From contig NZ_JAMJFL010000009.1 in the NCBI RefSeq assembly GCF_023544665.1, positions 62,001 to 126,000 of the forward strand: a DNA stretch of 64,000 bases. The letters are read 5' to 3'. The notes under the pieces are model-generated. The model worked only from the letters and a program-made list of their open reading frames with translations. It did no database searches and was not told the DNA's origin. The DNA is from Streptomyces sp. YS415. GTDB lineage: Bacteria; Actinomycetota; Actinomycetes; Streptomycetales; Streptomycetaceae. The position numbers and the translations under genes are program-made. Shown one piece after another: positions 51,351 through 64,000 of this stretch (position 1 is the stretch's first letter; every line of letters starts with the position of its first letter).

Positions 51351-52250
51351 ATGTCTCGCATATCCGGAGGGCGCCGGCGGGTCATTGTCGTCACCGCTGT
51401 GCACGGCCCCGCAGCCCGCTTCCTGCCGGAGGCGTACGCCTCGTTATGCGCGCAGCGGCTGCCCGACGGCTGGGAATGGCACTGGCTCGTGCAGGAGGAC
51501 GGGACGAGCGACTGCGTCGCCCCCCATGTCCCCGACGACGCCCGGGTCACCTTCCGGCAGGGCCGGTCCGGCGGCCCCGGAGTGGCCCGCACCATCGCGC
51601 TCGCGCACGCCGACGGGCCCTATGTGAAAGTGCTGGACGCCGACGACCGGCTCACCCCGGGAGCGCTCGCCCGTGATCTCACGGTGCTGGAGCGCGACGC
51701 GGGGATCGGGTGGGCGGCCTCACGGGTGCTGGACCTGCTGCCCGACGGCTCCACCGCCGCATTCCCCGGAGACCCCGACGACGGCCCGGTCGAACGGGGC
51801 GCGGTGCTCGACTTCTGGCGGGCCAACGACTTCCGCTCCCAGGTCCACCCGGCCTCGCTCTGCGTACGCCGGGAACTGCTGCTCGCCCTCGGCGGCTGGA
51901 TGGCGCTGCCCGCGTCCGAGGACACCGGACTGCTGCTCGCCCTGAACGCCGTGAGCCGCGGCTGGTTCTCGGCCCAGGCCGGGCTGCTCTACCGGAAGTG
52001 GGCGGGTCAGGTCACGAGCCAGGCCGCGCACATCGAGCCGGCGGAGCGGGCGGCCCGGATGGCGGTGGCGGAGGCACGCGCGCATGCGCTCGCCGCCAGC
52101 CGGTGGACCTACGACCCGCCGAGCACGATCGCCTGGGACGGGCACAGTTCCGCCGCCTCGCGCACCTCCGGCTCACCGCCGCTGTCCTCACGCCCGGCCC
52201 GGACGGCCCCGAAGCCGTCGCGCGCGGTGAAGACGGACGGCACGCGGTAG
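51351..52250 (+). CDS. GT2-family glycosyltransferase-like protein with a TTA codon
   Basis: 299 aa. GT-A core: VIVVTAVHGPAARFLPEAYASLCAQ, VQEDGTSD, GGPGVARTIALAHADGPYVKVLDADDRLTPGAL (DxD-like DADD at ~98), and HPASLCVRRELLLALGGWMALPASEDTGLLLAL. No membrane helix is seen. Leu at TTA 51444-51446 makes translation depend on bldA tRNA, so expression is probably late in growth. The last ~47 codons lie antisense to the ferredoxin gene and are low-complexity (Ser/Pro/Arg); the true protein may effectively end near 52130. No clear ribosome binding site is seen. Confidence 0.75.
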   Translation: MSRISGGRRRVIVVTAVHGPAARFLPEAYASLCAQRLPDGWEWHWLVQEDGTSDCVAPHVPDDARVTFRQGRSGGPGVARTIALAHADGPYVKVLDADDRLTPGALARDLTVLERDAGIGWAASRVLDLLPDGSTAAFPGDPDDGPVERGAVLDFWRANDFRSQVHPASLCVRRELLLALGGWMALPASEDTGLLLALNAVSRGWFSAQAGLLYRKWAGQVTSQAAHIEPAERAARMAVAEARAHALAASRWTYDPPSTIAWDGHSSAASRTSGSPPLSSRPARTAPKPSRAVKTDGTR

Positions 52251-52303
52251 ACGCAATCGCCGGATCCGTAACACCGCTCCGGGTCCACGGAGACCTTCGT
52301 CAT
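52109..52303 (-). CDS. small single-cluster ferredoxin
   Basis: 64 aa from ATG 52303, with GGGAG upstream. Cluster ligands: C11 and C17 in ERCYGSGDCVYRVPSVF and C54 in AELCPSQAIVL, a CxxxxxC ... CP pattern typical of 3Fe-4S (or 4Fe-4S) ferredoxins that serve P450s. No P450 gene lies beside it. It is 50 bp downstream of the amidohydrolase and likely co-transcribed. It overlaps the 3' end of the plus-strand glycosyltransferase by 142 bp. Confidence 0.9.
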   Translation of the reverse strand: MTKVSVDPERCYGSGDCVYRVPSVFTARDGFGAVRAGREDSGGEPEVREAAELCPSQAIVLGGS

Positions 52304-52353
52304 CTGCACTCCCGTCTCTCCCCGGGTGACTGCCCGTGCCGAGGGGCCGTCAA

Positions 52354-53568
52354 TCAGCGGTCGAAGGGCAGATCGAGCATCCGGATGGCGTTGCCGCGCA
52401 GCAGCTTGTACGTCACCTCGTCCGACAGGCCCGCCATGTGCTCGGCCGCGACCTGCTTGGTGTGCGGCCAGGTCGAGTCGACGTGCGGGTAGTCCGTCTC
52501 GAAGGTGGCGTTGTCCACGCCGACCGTCTCGATGGCCTCGATGCCGTGCCGGTCCCGGAAGAAGCAGCAGAAGATCTGCCGGTAGTAGTACGTCGACGGG
52601 GGCTCCGGGATCAGGTCCTTCACCCCGCCCCAGGCCCGGTGCTCCTCCCAGACGTCGTCCGCACGCTCCAGGGCGTACGGGATCCAGCCCATCTGCCCCT
52701 CGCTGTAGGCGAGTTTGAGCCGCGGGAACTTCACCAGGACCCCGGAGAAGAGGAAGTCCATCATCGAGGCCATGGCGTTGTTGAAGCTCAGCGAGGCCTG
52801 CACGGCGGGCGGGGCGTCCGGGGACGCGGCCGGCATCTGGGAGGAGGACCCGATGTGCATGTTCACGACCGTGCCGGTCTCCTCGCAGGCCGCGAAGAAG
52901 GGGTCCCAGTAGCCGCAGTGGATGGAGGGCAGTCCGAGGTAGGTCGGGATCTCGCTGAAGGTCACCGCACGGACCCCGCGGGCGGCGTTGCGGTGGATCT
53001 CCGCGACCGCCAGGTCGATGTCCCACAGCGGGATCAGGCAGAGCGGGATGAGCCGGCCGCCGCTGTCGCCGCACCACTCCTCGACCATCCAGTCGTTGTA
53101 GGCGCGCACACAGGCGAGCCCGACCTCCTTGTCCTTGGCCTCCGCGAAGGTCTGGCCGCAGAAGCGGGGGAAGGTGGGGAAGCAGAGCGAGGCCTCGACA
53201 TGGTTCATCTCCATGTCCGCCAGGCGCGCCTTGGGGTCCCAGCAGCCCCGTCGCATCTGCTCCCGGGTGATCCCGTCGAGCGTCATCTCGTCCCGGGAGA
53301 AGCCGACGGCCGCGATGATCCGCTTGTACGGGAAGAACGCGCCCTCGTACTCCCACCAGTCGGTGATCTGGCCGTCGGGGTCGGTGGTGAACCGGTACTT
53401 TCCGCCCACGTACTCCAGCTCACCGATCCCGGCGGTGAAGGGTTTGGGGCCCTTGTCCCGGTACTTGGCCGGAAGCCAGGTCTCGAAGAGGTGCGCGGGC
53501 TCGATCACGTGATCGTCCACGCTGATGACCTTGGGCAGTTCCCTGGTGCCGTTCGCGACCTCGACCAC
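52354..53568 (-). CDS. amidohydrolase-2 family metal-dependent hydrolase
   Basis: 404 aa from GTG 53568 behind GGGAGG. Upstream residues lack family similarity and would cover the operator. Metal-site motifs: ISVDDHVIEP (DxH, ~15-20), MHIGSSSQ (His ~225) and FETDYPHVDSTWPHT (Asp, ~345). The family (COG2159) includes decarboxylases and hydrolases of aromatic acids and is often found in degradative pathways. Paired with a ferredoxin and a candidate operator. Substrate unknown. Confidence 0.88.
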   Translation of the reverse strand: MVEVANGTRELPKVISVDDHVIEPAHLFETWLPAKYRDKGPKPFTAGIGELEYVGGKYRFTTDPDGQITDWWEYEGAFFPYKRIIAAVGFSRDEMTLDGITREQMRRGCWDPKARLADMEMNHVEASLCFPTFPRFCGQTFAEAKDKEVGLACVRAYNDWMVEEWCGDSGGRLIPLCLIPLWDIDLAVAEIHRNAARGVRAVTFSEIPTYLGLPSIHCGYWDPFFAACEETGTVVNMHIGSSSQMPAASPDAPPAVQASLSFNNAMASMMDFLFSGVLVKFPRLKLAYSEGQMGWIPYALERADDVWEEHRAWGGVKDLIPEPPSTYYYRQIFCCFFRDRHGIEAIETVGVDNATFETDYPHVDSTWPHTKQVAAEHMAGLSDEVTYKLLRGNAIRMLDLPFDR

Positions 53569-53590
53569 GCCGGGTGCCTCCCGCCTCGCA

Positions 53591-53607
53591 TCTGACGGTT
53601 CGTCAGA
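53591..53607. promoter_or_regulatory. candidate operator before the amidohydrolase gene
   Basis: TCTGACGGTTCGTCAGA is a perfect 7-bp inverted repeat with a 3-bp centre, 23 bp upstream of the chosen GTG. The size and position are typical of a TetR-family operator. The regulator is not in this neighbourhood. Confidence 0.55.
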
Positions 53608-53670
53608 AATGAAGGTAAGCCCCCGGGGTGAAAGCGGCAAGCATCAGGGGCAGGCGAGGGGAGCGGATGC

Positions 53671-53754
53671 CGCGTCGTTCGGCACCGGTCCCTCCCCTCG
53701 CGGGGACCGGTGCCAAACGACGCGCTGGTGTCGGTCCCCGCCGGAGCGGGACCG
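53671..53754. repeat. two adjacent strong hairpins in a divergent intergenic region
   Basis: Arms of 22 bp with a single mismatch (CGCGTCGTTCGGCACCGG... at 53671-53692 and its complement at 53703-53724) enclose a ~10-nt loop. A second stem (CGGTCCC...GGGACCG, 53732-53754) follows. They lie between the divergent amidohydrolase and nSTAND genes, where no terminator is needed for a known gene. Confidence 0.75.
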
Positions 53755-53992
53755 AGGACTCGGGAGGTAACGGGGTGCGCGGACGGGTGATCGTTCTTCC
53801 GTCACTGCGGCAAGGGCGGCGGAGGCCGGCAGCCTCTCCGGACGACGCGCGGTTGACTGGCTACGCGGTGTGATCCTGCCAGTTGGTCTCGTTTCCGAGG
53901 AGGTTCGGGTTTTCCGTCCAGGGCTTCCGCCCAGGTCAGCCGTATAAAGTGAGTTTTCCGGTCCGGACGTCCGTGCGCGGGGAAAGTAAGGG

Positions 53993-56900
53993 GTGGAGGC
54001 CTTGAGTTCCGACTCAGGGGCACGCACAGCCTTCGCGGAACGCCTTGCGCTGCTGTACCGGGAGGCCGGCAACCCGCCGCTCAAACGGGTGTCCGAGGCG
54101 GTCGTCCAGCTCCAGCGCGTGGATGAACGAGGGCGTCCGGTACGGGTCTCCGCGCAGCGCATCAGCGACTGGCGGCGCGCGAAGAACGTACCGGCGCAGT
54201 TCGCCGCCCTGGCCGCCGTACTCCATGTGCTGATCCCGCAGGCGCGGCGCGCCCGTCCGGCGCCGGTCTCCCCCGGGCTGTACGACCTGCCGGCGTGGCA
54301 GTTGCTGTGGGAGCGGGCGGTGGCCGACCCCGTCTCCGAGGAAGCGGCCGAGGAGCCGCCCCCCGCGGTGAGCGTCTGCCCCTACCGGGGCCTGGCCTCC
54401 TACCGCCAGGAGGACGCCCGCTGGTTCTTCGGCCGGGAGCGCAGCACCGCGGCCCTGGTCGATCAACTCCGGGCGGCGGAGCGCGGCGGCGGGCTGCTGA
54501 TGCTGGTCGGCGCCTCGGGCGCGGGGAAGTCCTCGCTGCTCAACGCCGGTCTGGTGCCCGCCGTACAGGATGAACGCGAAGTGCTGCAACTCGTCCCCGG
54601 CGCCGATCCGCTCGCCGAGCTGACCCGGCGGATCCCCGAACTGGCCGCGGTGGGCGGCCGGGCGAGCCCACGGTTCGCGGACGCGGTGCGGGACGCCGTC
54701 GCGGCGTGGGCCGAGCGGGCCCCCGGGGCCCGGCCGGTCGTCATCGTCGACCAGTTCGAGGAGGCGTTCACGCTCTGCGCCGACGAGGCGGACCGGCGCA
54801 CCTTCATCCGGTTATTGCACGCCGCCGCCTCACCCGCCGCCGACGGCGGCCCGGCCCCCGCCCTCGTCGTCCTCGGCATACGCGCCGACTTCTACGAGCA
54901 GTGCCTCGGCTACCCCGAACTCGCCGACGCCCTCCAGCACCGGCACATGGTGCTCGGCCCGCTGACCAGCGCCGAACTGCGCGACGCGGTGACCGGACCG
55001 GCCAAGGCCGTCGGCCTGGAACTCGAACCCGGCCTCGCCGAACTGATCGTGCGCGAGGTCAGCGCCGACGGCCCGCGCGGCGCCCATGACGCCGGGGTGC
55101 TGCCGCTGCTCTCGCACGCCCTGCTGGCCACCTGGCAGCGCCGCAAGTCCGGGCGGCTGACCCTGGCCGGCTACCGCGCCGCCGGCGGGATCCAGGGTGC
55201 CGTCGCGGCGACCGCCGAGCGGGCCTGGTCCGGTCTCGACCCGGCGGCCCGTACGGCGGCCCGGCTGCTGCTGCTGCGGCTGGTCCGCCTCGGCGAGGAC
55301 ACCCAGGCCACCCGCCGGCGCGGCACCCGGCGGCAACTGGCGGCGGAGTCGGCCGACCCCGGCAAGACGGAGGAGTCGCTCGAGGCGCTGGTCCAGGCCC
55401 GGCTGGTGACCCTCGACGCGGAGACCGTGGAGATCACCCACGAGGCGCTGCTGCACGCCTGGCCGAGGCTGCGCGAATGGATCGACGAGGACCGCGGCGG
55501 CAACCTGCTGCGCCAGCGCCTGGAGGAGGACGGCCGCTCCTGGGAGGACTCACACCGCGACTCCTCCCTGCTCTACCGGGGCTCCCGGCTGGAACAGGCC
55601 CACAGCTGGGCCAGGTCGGCGGGGGACACCTTCCTCACCCGCAGCGCGGTGGAGTTCCTGGCGGCCTCGGTACGGCTGCGCCGGCGCACCCTGTGGGTCC
55701 GGCGCGGCGCGGTGGCGGCGCTGGTGGTGCTGGCGCTGGTGGCCGTCGGCTCCGCGGTGGTGGCATGGCAGCAGCGCAACGACGCCGTGTTCGAGCAGGT
55801 GGTGGCCGAGGCGGACCGCGTGCAGTACACCGACCCGTCGCTGTCGGCCCAGCTCGACCTGGTGGCGCACCGGCTGCGCCCGGACGACGAGGGCACCAAC
55901 AACCGGCTGGTGTCCATCGTGAACGCCCCGCTGGCCACCCCGCTCCTCGGCCACACCGGCGCCGTCTACCTCACCTCCTTCAGCCCCGACGGCAAGCTCC
56001 TGGCCACCGCCAGCTACGACCGCACGGTCCGGCTCTGGGACGTCGGCGACCCGCGCCGCCCCAAGCCCCTGGGCAAGCCCCTCGTCGGCCACACCAGCTG
56101 GGTGAGCAGCGCGGTCTTCAGCCCGGACGGCCGCACCCTGGCCAGCGCGGCGGACGACGGCACGATCCGGCTGTGGGACGTACGGGATCCCAGCCGCCCC
56201 AAGCCGCTGCGCACGCCCCTGACCGGCCACAAGGGCACGATCTACCTGCTCGCGTTCCGCCCCGACGGCCGCACCCTGGCCTCCGTCGGCGAGGACCGCA
56301 CGGTCCGCCTGTGGGACGTGGCGGGCCCGGACCGCCCGAGGACCGTCAGCACGCTCACCGGCGCCGGCGCCGCCGTGCGCTCGGTGGCGTTCAGCCCGGA
56401 CGGCGACACCCTCGCCGCGGGCGGCGACGACGACACGGTCCGGCTGTGGAACACCGCCGACCCGCGCCGCCCGAAGCCGTACCGCACCCGGCTGACCGGG
56501 CACACGGACCTGGTGCACTCCGTCGCGTTCAGCCCCGACGGCAGGACCCTGGCCAGCGGCGCCGCCGATGACGCCGTACGCCTGTGGGACGTGGCGGACC
56601 CCGGCCGCGCCACCGCGCTGGGCTCGCCCCTGACCGGCCACACCGGGCCCATCTGGTCGGTGGCCTTCAGCCCCGACGGCTCCACGCTCGCCGCGGCCAG
56701 CGCGGACAGCACCGCCACCCTGTGGAACGTCAGCGACCCGGCCTATCCCGCCCAGGTCGGCGAGCCGCTCGCGGGCAGCAGCGGGGAGATGTACGCGCTG
56801 GGCTTCAGCCCGGACGGCAGGACCCTGGCCACCGGAAGCGGCGACAGCAAGGTGCGGCTGTGGTCGATCCCGACCTCCGACATGTTCGGCCGCAGCGGCG

Positions 56901-57916
56901 CCTTCCGCCCCGACGGACGGGTCCTCGCCACCGCCGCCCGCGACGGCAGCGTCCGGCTGTGGAACGTCCGCAACCCGGACCGCCCCGCGACCCTGAACAA
57001 GCCGTTCATGCCCGACGACGGCGGCCAGCGCTCCCTGCTGTTCGCACCCGACGGCCGCACCCTCGCGGTGCTGACGGGCAACCGCGCGGTCTTCCTGTGG
57101 GACGTCTCCGACCCCACCCGCCCGGTCTCCCACGGCCCGCCCCTGACCCTGCGCACCCGCTTCATGGGCCCCGACGCACTGGCCTTCAGCCCCGACGGCC
57201 GCACCCTCGCCACGGCCTACGACGACCGCACCCTGCAGCTGTGGAACGTCTCCGACCCGCGCCGCCCGGCCCCCTACGGCCCCCCGCTCACCGGCCACCG
57301 CGGCTACATCAACACCCTCGCCTTCTCCGCCGACGGCCGCACCCTGGCCAGCGGCAGCGCGGACGGCACGATCCGGCTGTGGAAGACCGCCGACCCCCGG
57401 CACACCACCCCGATCGGCTCCCCGCTCACCGCCCACGAGGGCCCCGTCAACGTCCTCGTCCACAGCCCCGACGGCCGCACCCTGGCCAGCGGCAGCGACG
57501 ACGGCTCGGTCCGCCTGTGGGACGTCACGGACCCGGCCGGGACGCGGAGGCCCGCCGCCACGCTGACCGGTCACACGGAGGCGGTCGTCTCCCTGACGTT
57601 CAGCCAGGACGGCCGCACCCTGGCCAGCGGCGGCAACGACAACACGGTCCGCCTGTGGAAGGCCGCCACCCCCTCCGAGGCCGCCCCCATCGGCGAGTCC
57701 ATGAGCCCCAACGCCACGACCGGCAACTTCCTGTCCTTCAGCCCTCACGGCAACATGCTCGGCGTCTCCAGCGGCACGGACACGGTCCGCCTGTGGAACC
57801 TCGATGTCGACCGCGCCGTGCGCCGCATCTGCGCCACCACGCGCGGCGTCCTGACGGAGGAGAAGTGGGACGAATACCTGCCCCGCCTCTCCTATGACCC
57901 CCCGTGCGACCCGTGA
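53993..57916 (+). CDS. HTH-nSTAND-WD40 signalling protein with a TTA codon
   Basis: 1307 aa. N-terminal HTH-like region (~8-80: LKRVSEAVVQLQ ... RISDWRRAKNVPAQFAALAAVLHVLI). nSTAND NTPase: CPYRGLASYRQEDARWFFGRE, Walker A GASGAGKSS (~172-180), Walker B VVIVDQFEE (~248). A transmembrane-like helix (GAVAALVVLALVAVGSAVVAW, ~571-591). Then 14 WD40-type repeats (~650-1290), enough for two seven-bladed propellers; tail CATTRGVLTEEKWDEYLP. Leu codon 274 is TTA (54812-54814), implying bldA control. Start GTG 53993 or TTG 54002. Family role: signal-dependent NTPase switch; ligand unknown. Confidence 0.88.
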   Translation: MEALSSDSGARTAFAERLALLYREAGNPPLKRVSEAVVQLQRVDERGRPVRVSAQRISDWRRAKNVPAQFAALAAVLHVLIPQARRARPAPVSPGLYDLPAWQLLWERAVADPVSEEAAEEPPPAVSVCPYRGLASYRQEDARWFFGRERSTAALVDQLRAAERGGGLLMLVGASGAGKSSLLNAGLVPAVQDEREVLQLVPGADPLAELTRRIPELAAVGGRASPRFADAVRDAVAAWAERAPGARPVVIVDQFEEAFTLCADEADRRTFIRLLHAAASPAADGGPAPALVVLGIRADFYEQCLGYPELADALQHRHMVLGPLTSAELRDAVTGPAKAVGLELEPGLAELIVREVSADGPRGAHDAGVLPLLSHALLATWQRRKSGRLTLAGYRAAGGIQGAVAATAERAWSGLDPAARTAARLLLLRLVRLGEDTQATRRRGTRRQLAAESADPGKTEESLEALVQARLVTLDAETVEITHEALLHAWPRLREWIDEDRGGNLLRQRLEEDGRSWEDSHRDSSLLYRGSRLEQAHSWARSAGDTFLTRSAVEFLAASVRLRRRTLWVRRGAVAALVVLALVAVGSAVVAWQQRNDAVFEQVVAEADRVQYTDPSLSAQLDLVAHRLRPDDEGTNNRLVSIVNAPLATPLLGHTGAVYLTSFSPDGKLLATASYDRTVRLWDVGDPRRPKPLGKPLVGHTSWVSSAVFSPDGRTLASAADDGTIRLWDVRDPSRPKPLRTPLTGHKGTIYLLAFRPDGRTLASVGEDRTVRLWDVAGPDRPRTVSTLTGAGAAVRSVAFSPDGDTLAAGGDDDTVRLWNTADPRRPKPYRTRLTGHTDLVHSVAFSPDGRTLASGAADDAVRLWDVADPGRATALGSPLTGHTGPIWSVAFSPDGSTLAAASADSTATLWNVSDPAYPAQVGEPLAGSSGEMYALGFSPDGRTLATGSGDSKVRLWSIPTSDMFGRSGAFRPDGRVLATAARDGSVRLWNVRNPDRPATLNKPFMPDDGGQRSLLFAPDGRTLAVLTGNRAVFLWDVSDPTRPVSHGPPLTLRTRFMGPDALAFSPDGRTLATAYDDRTLQLWNVSDPRRPAPYGPPLTGHRGYINTLAFSADGRTLASGSADGTIRLWKTADPRHTTPIGSPLTAHEGPVNVLVHSPDGRTLASGSDDGSVRLWDVTDPAGTRRPAATLTGHTEAVVSLTFSQDGRTLASGGNDNTVRLWKAATPSEAAPIGESMSPNATTGNFLSFSPHGNMLGVSSGTDTVRLWNLDVDRAVRRICATTRGVLTEEKWDEYLPRLSYDPPCDP

Positions 57917-58003
57917 CGGCAACGTGATCCCGCTCACAACCCCCACCCGGTCCCGAACGGCCGCCTCCCGCCGCTCCACCAGCCTTGTTACTGTGGTTCA
58001 CAG

Positions 58004-58041
58004 CCCGATCGCTGGTGCATCCCCCGTCGCCAGCGATCGGG
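58004..58041 (+). terminator. hairpin downstream of the nSTAND-WD40 gene
   Basis: CCCGATCGCTGG and CCAGCGATCGGG form a perfect 12-bp stem with a 14-nt loop, 87 bp past the stop and followed by TCCTTTCATT. A terminator or mRNA-stabilising hairpin. Confidence 0.75.
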
Positions 58042-58078
58042 TCCTTTCATTGCCGCACCGACGGCCCCCGCACAGCAG

Positions 58079-58109
58079 AAAACCCCCGGTCCTGCTGGAC
58101 CGGGGGTTT
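58079..58109. terminator. terminator of tRNA-Ile (bidirectional)
   Basis: AAACCCCCGGTCC and GGACCGGGGGTTT pair perfectly around a TGCT loop. The A-run on one side and T-run on the other make it able to act in both directions. Confidence 0.92.
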
Positions 58110-58118
58110 CTCGAACTG

Positions 58119-58192
58119 TGGGGCTAACAGGATTTGAACCTGTGGCCTCATCCTTATCAGGGATGCGCTCTAACCAACTGAGCTATAGCCCC
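58119..58192 (-). tRNA. tRNA-Ile (GAT)
   Basis: Acceptor GGGGCTA pairs with TAGCCCC; anticodon loop CTGATAA gives GAT; D-arm AGCTCAGTTGGTTAGAGC and T-arm CAGGTTCAAATCCTG are standard. CCA not encoded. This tRNA beside gyrA is typical of Streptomyces. Confidence 0.96.
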
Positions 58193-58304
58193 GCCGCGCT
58201 CTGCGGAGTGTGTCCCGCGCGCTGACTCCTGAAGATTAGCGCACGACGTGCGCAGTCCCAAAATCGGTTGTCGGGGAGGAGTCAGGAGAGGTTTGAGGGG
58301 GCGT

Positions 58305-59030
58305 TCACTCGTCCTCGGCCAGCGTCAGCTCCACGCCGCCGACGAAGCCGGCGGAGAGGTTGTAGATGAAGGCGCCGAGGGTGGCGAGGGCCGTGGCGAG
58401 GACGACGTCGATGACCGCGATGATCGACGTGAACATCAGGACGTTCGGCAGCGACAGGAACGACTGCAGGTCAAAGCCGTTGGACTCGTTCGAGCCCGTC
58501 GCCTCCGAGATGGTGCCGCCGACCGTCGAGAAGACGCCCATCGCGTCCATGACCATCCACAGCACCGCCGCCGCGACGATGGTGCAGATGCCGAGCGCGA
58601 TGGAGAGCAGGAAGCTGACCTTCATCACCGACCACGGGTCCGCCTTGGCCACGCGCAGCCGGGCCTTGCGGGTGCGCGGCACGGTCCTGGCACCCGTACG
58701 GGGCCTGCGGACCGCGTTCGCCGGAGCGGCCGCCGCCGGGTAGGCCTGCGGCGGGTGATAGGGCCCGGAGGAGGGCCCTGCCTGCCGCTCGCCGGGCAGC
58801 GGCGACGGCGACGGCGCGGGCTGCGCCGGCTGCTGCTGAGCCGCCGGGGCCTGGCCGGCCGCGTACTGCTGGGCCTGCGGGCCTCGGGTGTCCGTCACAG
58901 TTCCCCCCTGGGATCCATGCGTGTCGGGCGAGGGCGAGTCCGCCGTCTGCGCGGCGGAGCCACGGCCGCCGCCGTCCGTCTCCGTACCCGTAGAGGTACC
59001 GGCCGATCCGGCGCCCGTGGCTCCGCTCAC
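58305..59030 (-). CDS. DUF3566 membrane protein downstream of gyrA
   Basis: 241 aa from GTG 59030, chosen because GAGGAG lies 8 bp upstream; the first GTG (59039) abuts that site. The N-terminal half is disordered Ser/Gly/Gln/Pro-rich. The C-terminal half has the DUF3566 pattern: RVAKADPWSVMKVSFLLSIALGICTIVAAAVLWMVMDAMGVF and a second helix region VLMFTSIIAVIDVVLATALATLGAFIYNLSAGFVGGVELTLAEDE. Homologues follow gyrA in most actinobacteria (mycobacterial CwsA/Rv0007 region). Function unclear, likely in wall or division. Confidence 0.88.
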   Translation of the reverse strand: MSGATGAGSAGTSTGTETDGGGRGSAAQTADSPSPDTHGSQGGTVTDTRGPQAQQYAAGQAPAAQQQPAQPAPSPSPLPGERQAGPSSGPYHPPQAYPAAAAPANAVRRPRTGARTVPRTRKARLRVAKADPWSVMKVSFLLSIALGICTIVAAAVLWMVMDAMGVFSTVGGTISEATGSNESNGFDLQSFLSLPNVLMFTSIIAVIDVVLATALATLGAFIYNLSAGFVGGVELTLAEDE

Positions 59031-59047
59031 GTGACTCACTCCTCGTG

Positions 59048-61642
<2,595 letters not shown>

Positions 61643-61684
61643 TGCTGGTGAAGATCCTTCCTGGTGCGGTCAGCTGAGACCGAC

Positions 61685-64000
<2,316 letters not shown>

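Noticed and set aside
53505..53518. CGATCACGTGATCG palindrome in the amidohydrolase gene as a parS site
   Set aside because: It shares CACGTG but not the GTTTC...GAAAC flanks required by ParB; it encodes the DDHVIEP metal motif.

Overview
The window is chromosomal DNA of a Streptomyces species. Base composition is very GC-rich, GTG starts and ATGA/GTGA overlaps are common, and the order fhaA-fhaB-pstP-rodA-pbpA-pknB, class E sortases, pabA, DUF881, crgA, rhomboid, cyclophilin ... DLW-39 protein, tRNA-Ile, DUF3566, gyrA, gyrB is the conserved Streptomyces neighbourhood on one side of oriC. gyrB lies at the right edge, so dnaN/oriC/dnaA should follow a few kb beyond 64000. The species cannot be named from this sequence.

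Region 1 (1-23.7 kb) is an accessory biosynthetic cluster ending next to a tRNA-Leu. A long minus-strand operon (11356 down past 1) encodes an alpha/beta hydrolase, a thioester reductase, two ligase + carrier-protein pairs, a transglutaminase-like enzyme, an MMPL/RND exporter, an aryl-CoA-type FAD monooxygenase and, running off the left edge, a probable chorismate-using (anthranilate-synthase-like) enzyme. A class II DAHP synthase supplies the shikimate branch. The regulators form a readable cascade. An AfsA-type gamma-butyrolactone synthase and an ArpA-type receptor are divergently transcribed. Near-identical ARE-like palindromes lie before the receptor/afsA pair and before an AraC-family gene. 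AraC is translationally coupled through a 68-aa ORF to a SARP. Four heptamers at 11-bp spacing, the arrangement expected of a SARP site, lie upstream of the biosynthetic operon. A short-chain dehydrogenase, an epimerase-like protein and a FabF-like ketosynthase fill 20.2-23.7 kb.

Region 2 (23.8-39.9 kb) is the core growth and cell-wall block: two FHA proteins, PP2C phosphatase, SEDS protein, PBP, PASTA kinase PknB, three class E sortases with pabA among them, DUF881, CrgA, rhomboid, cyclophilin and a DUF5324-like protein. A DnaA-box cluster lies at 37.1-37.3 kb and a perfect parS site at 39.90 kb.

Region 3 (39.9-46.5 kb) is an island between the DUF5324-like gene and tRNA-Ala. It has a decayed metallo-hydrolase, a transposase remnant and a five-gene mini-cluster that resembles a reduced bacilysin pathway: BacA-like prephenate-decarboxylase-family protein, ATP-grasp ligase, MFS exporter, HisC/BacF-type aminotransferase, plus a DUF2000 protein. 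This is my best candidate for an undescribed system.

Region 4 (46.5-64 kb) is mostly core: HTH protein, Ser/Thr kinase, secreted proteins, DLW-39 protein, a TTA-containing glycosyltransferase, an amidohydrolase/ferredoxin pair, a large TTA-containing HTH-nSTAND-WD40 protein, tRNA-Ile, DUF3566 protein, gyrA and gyrB.
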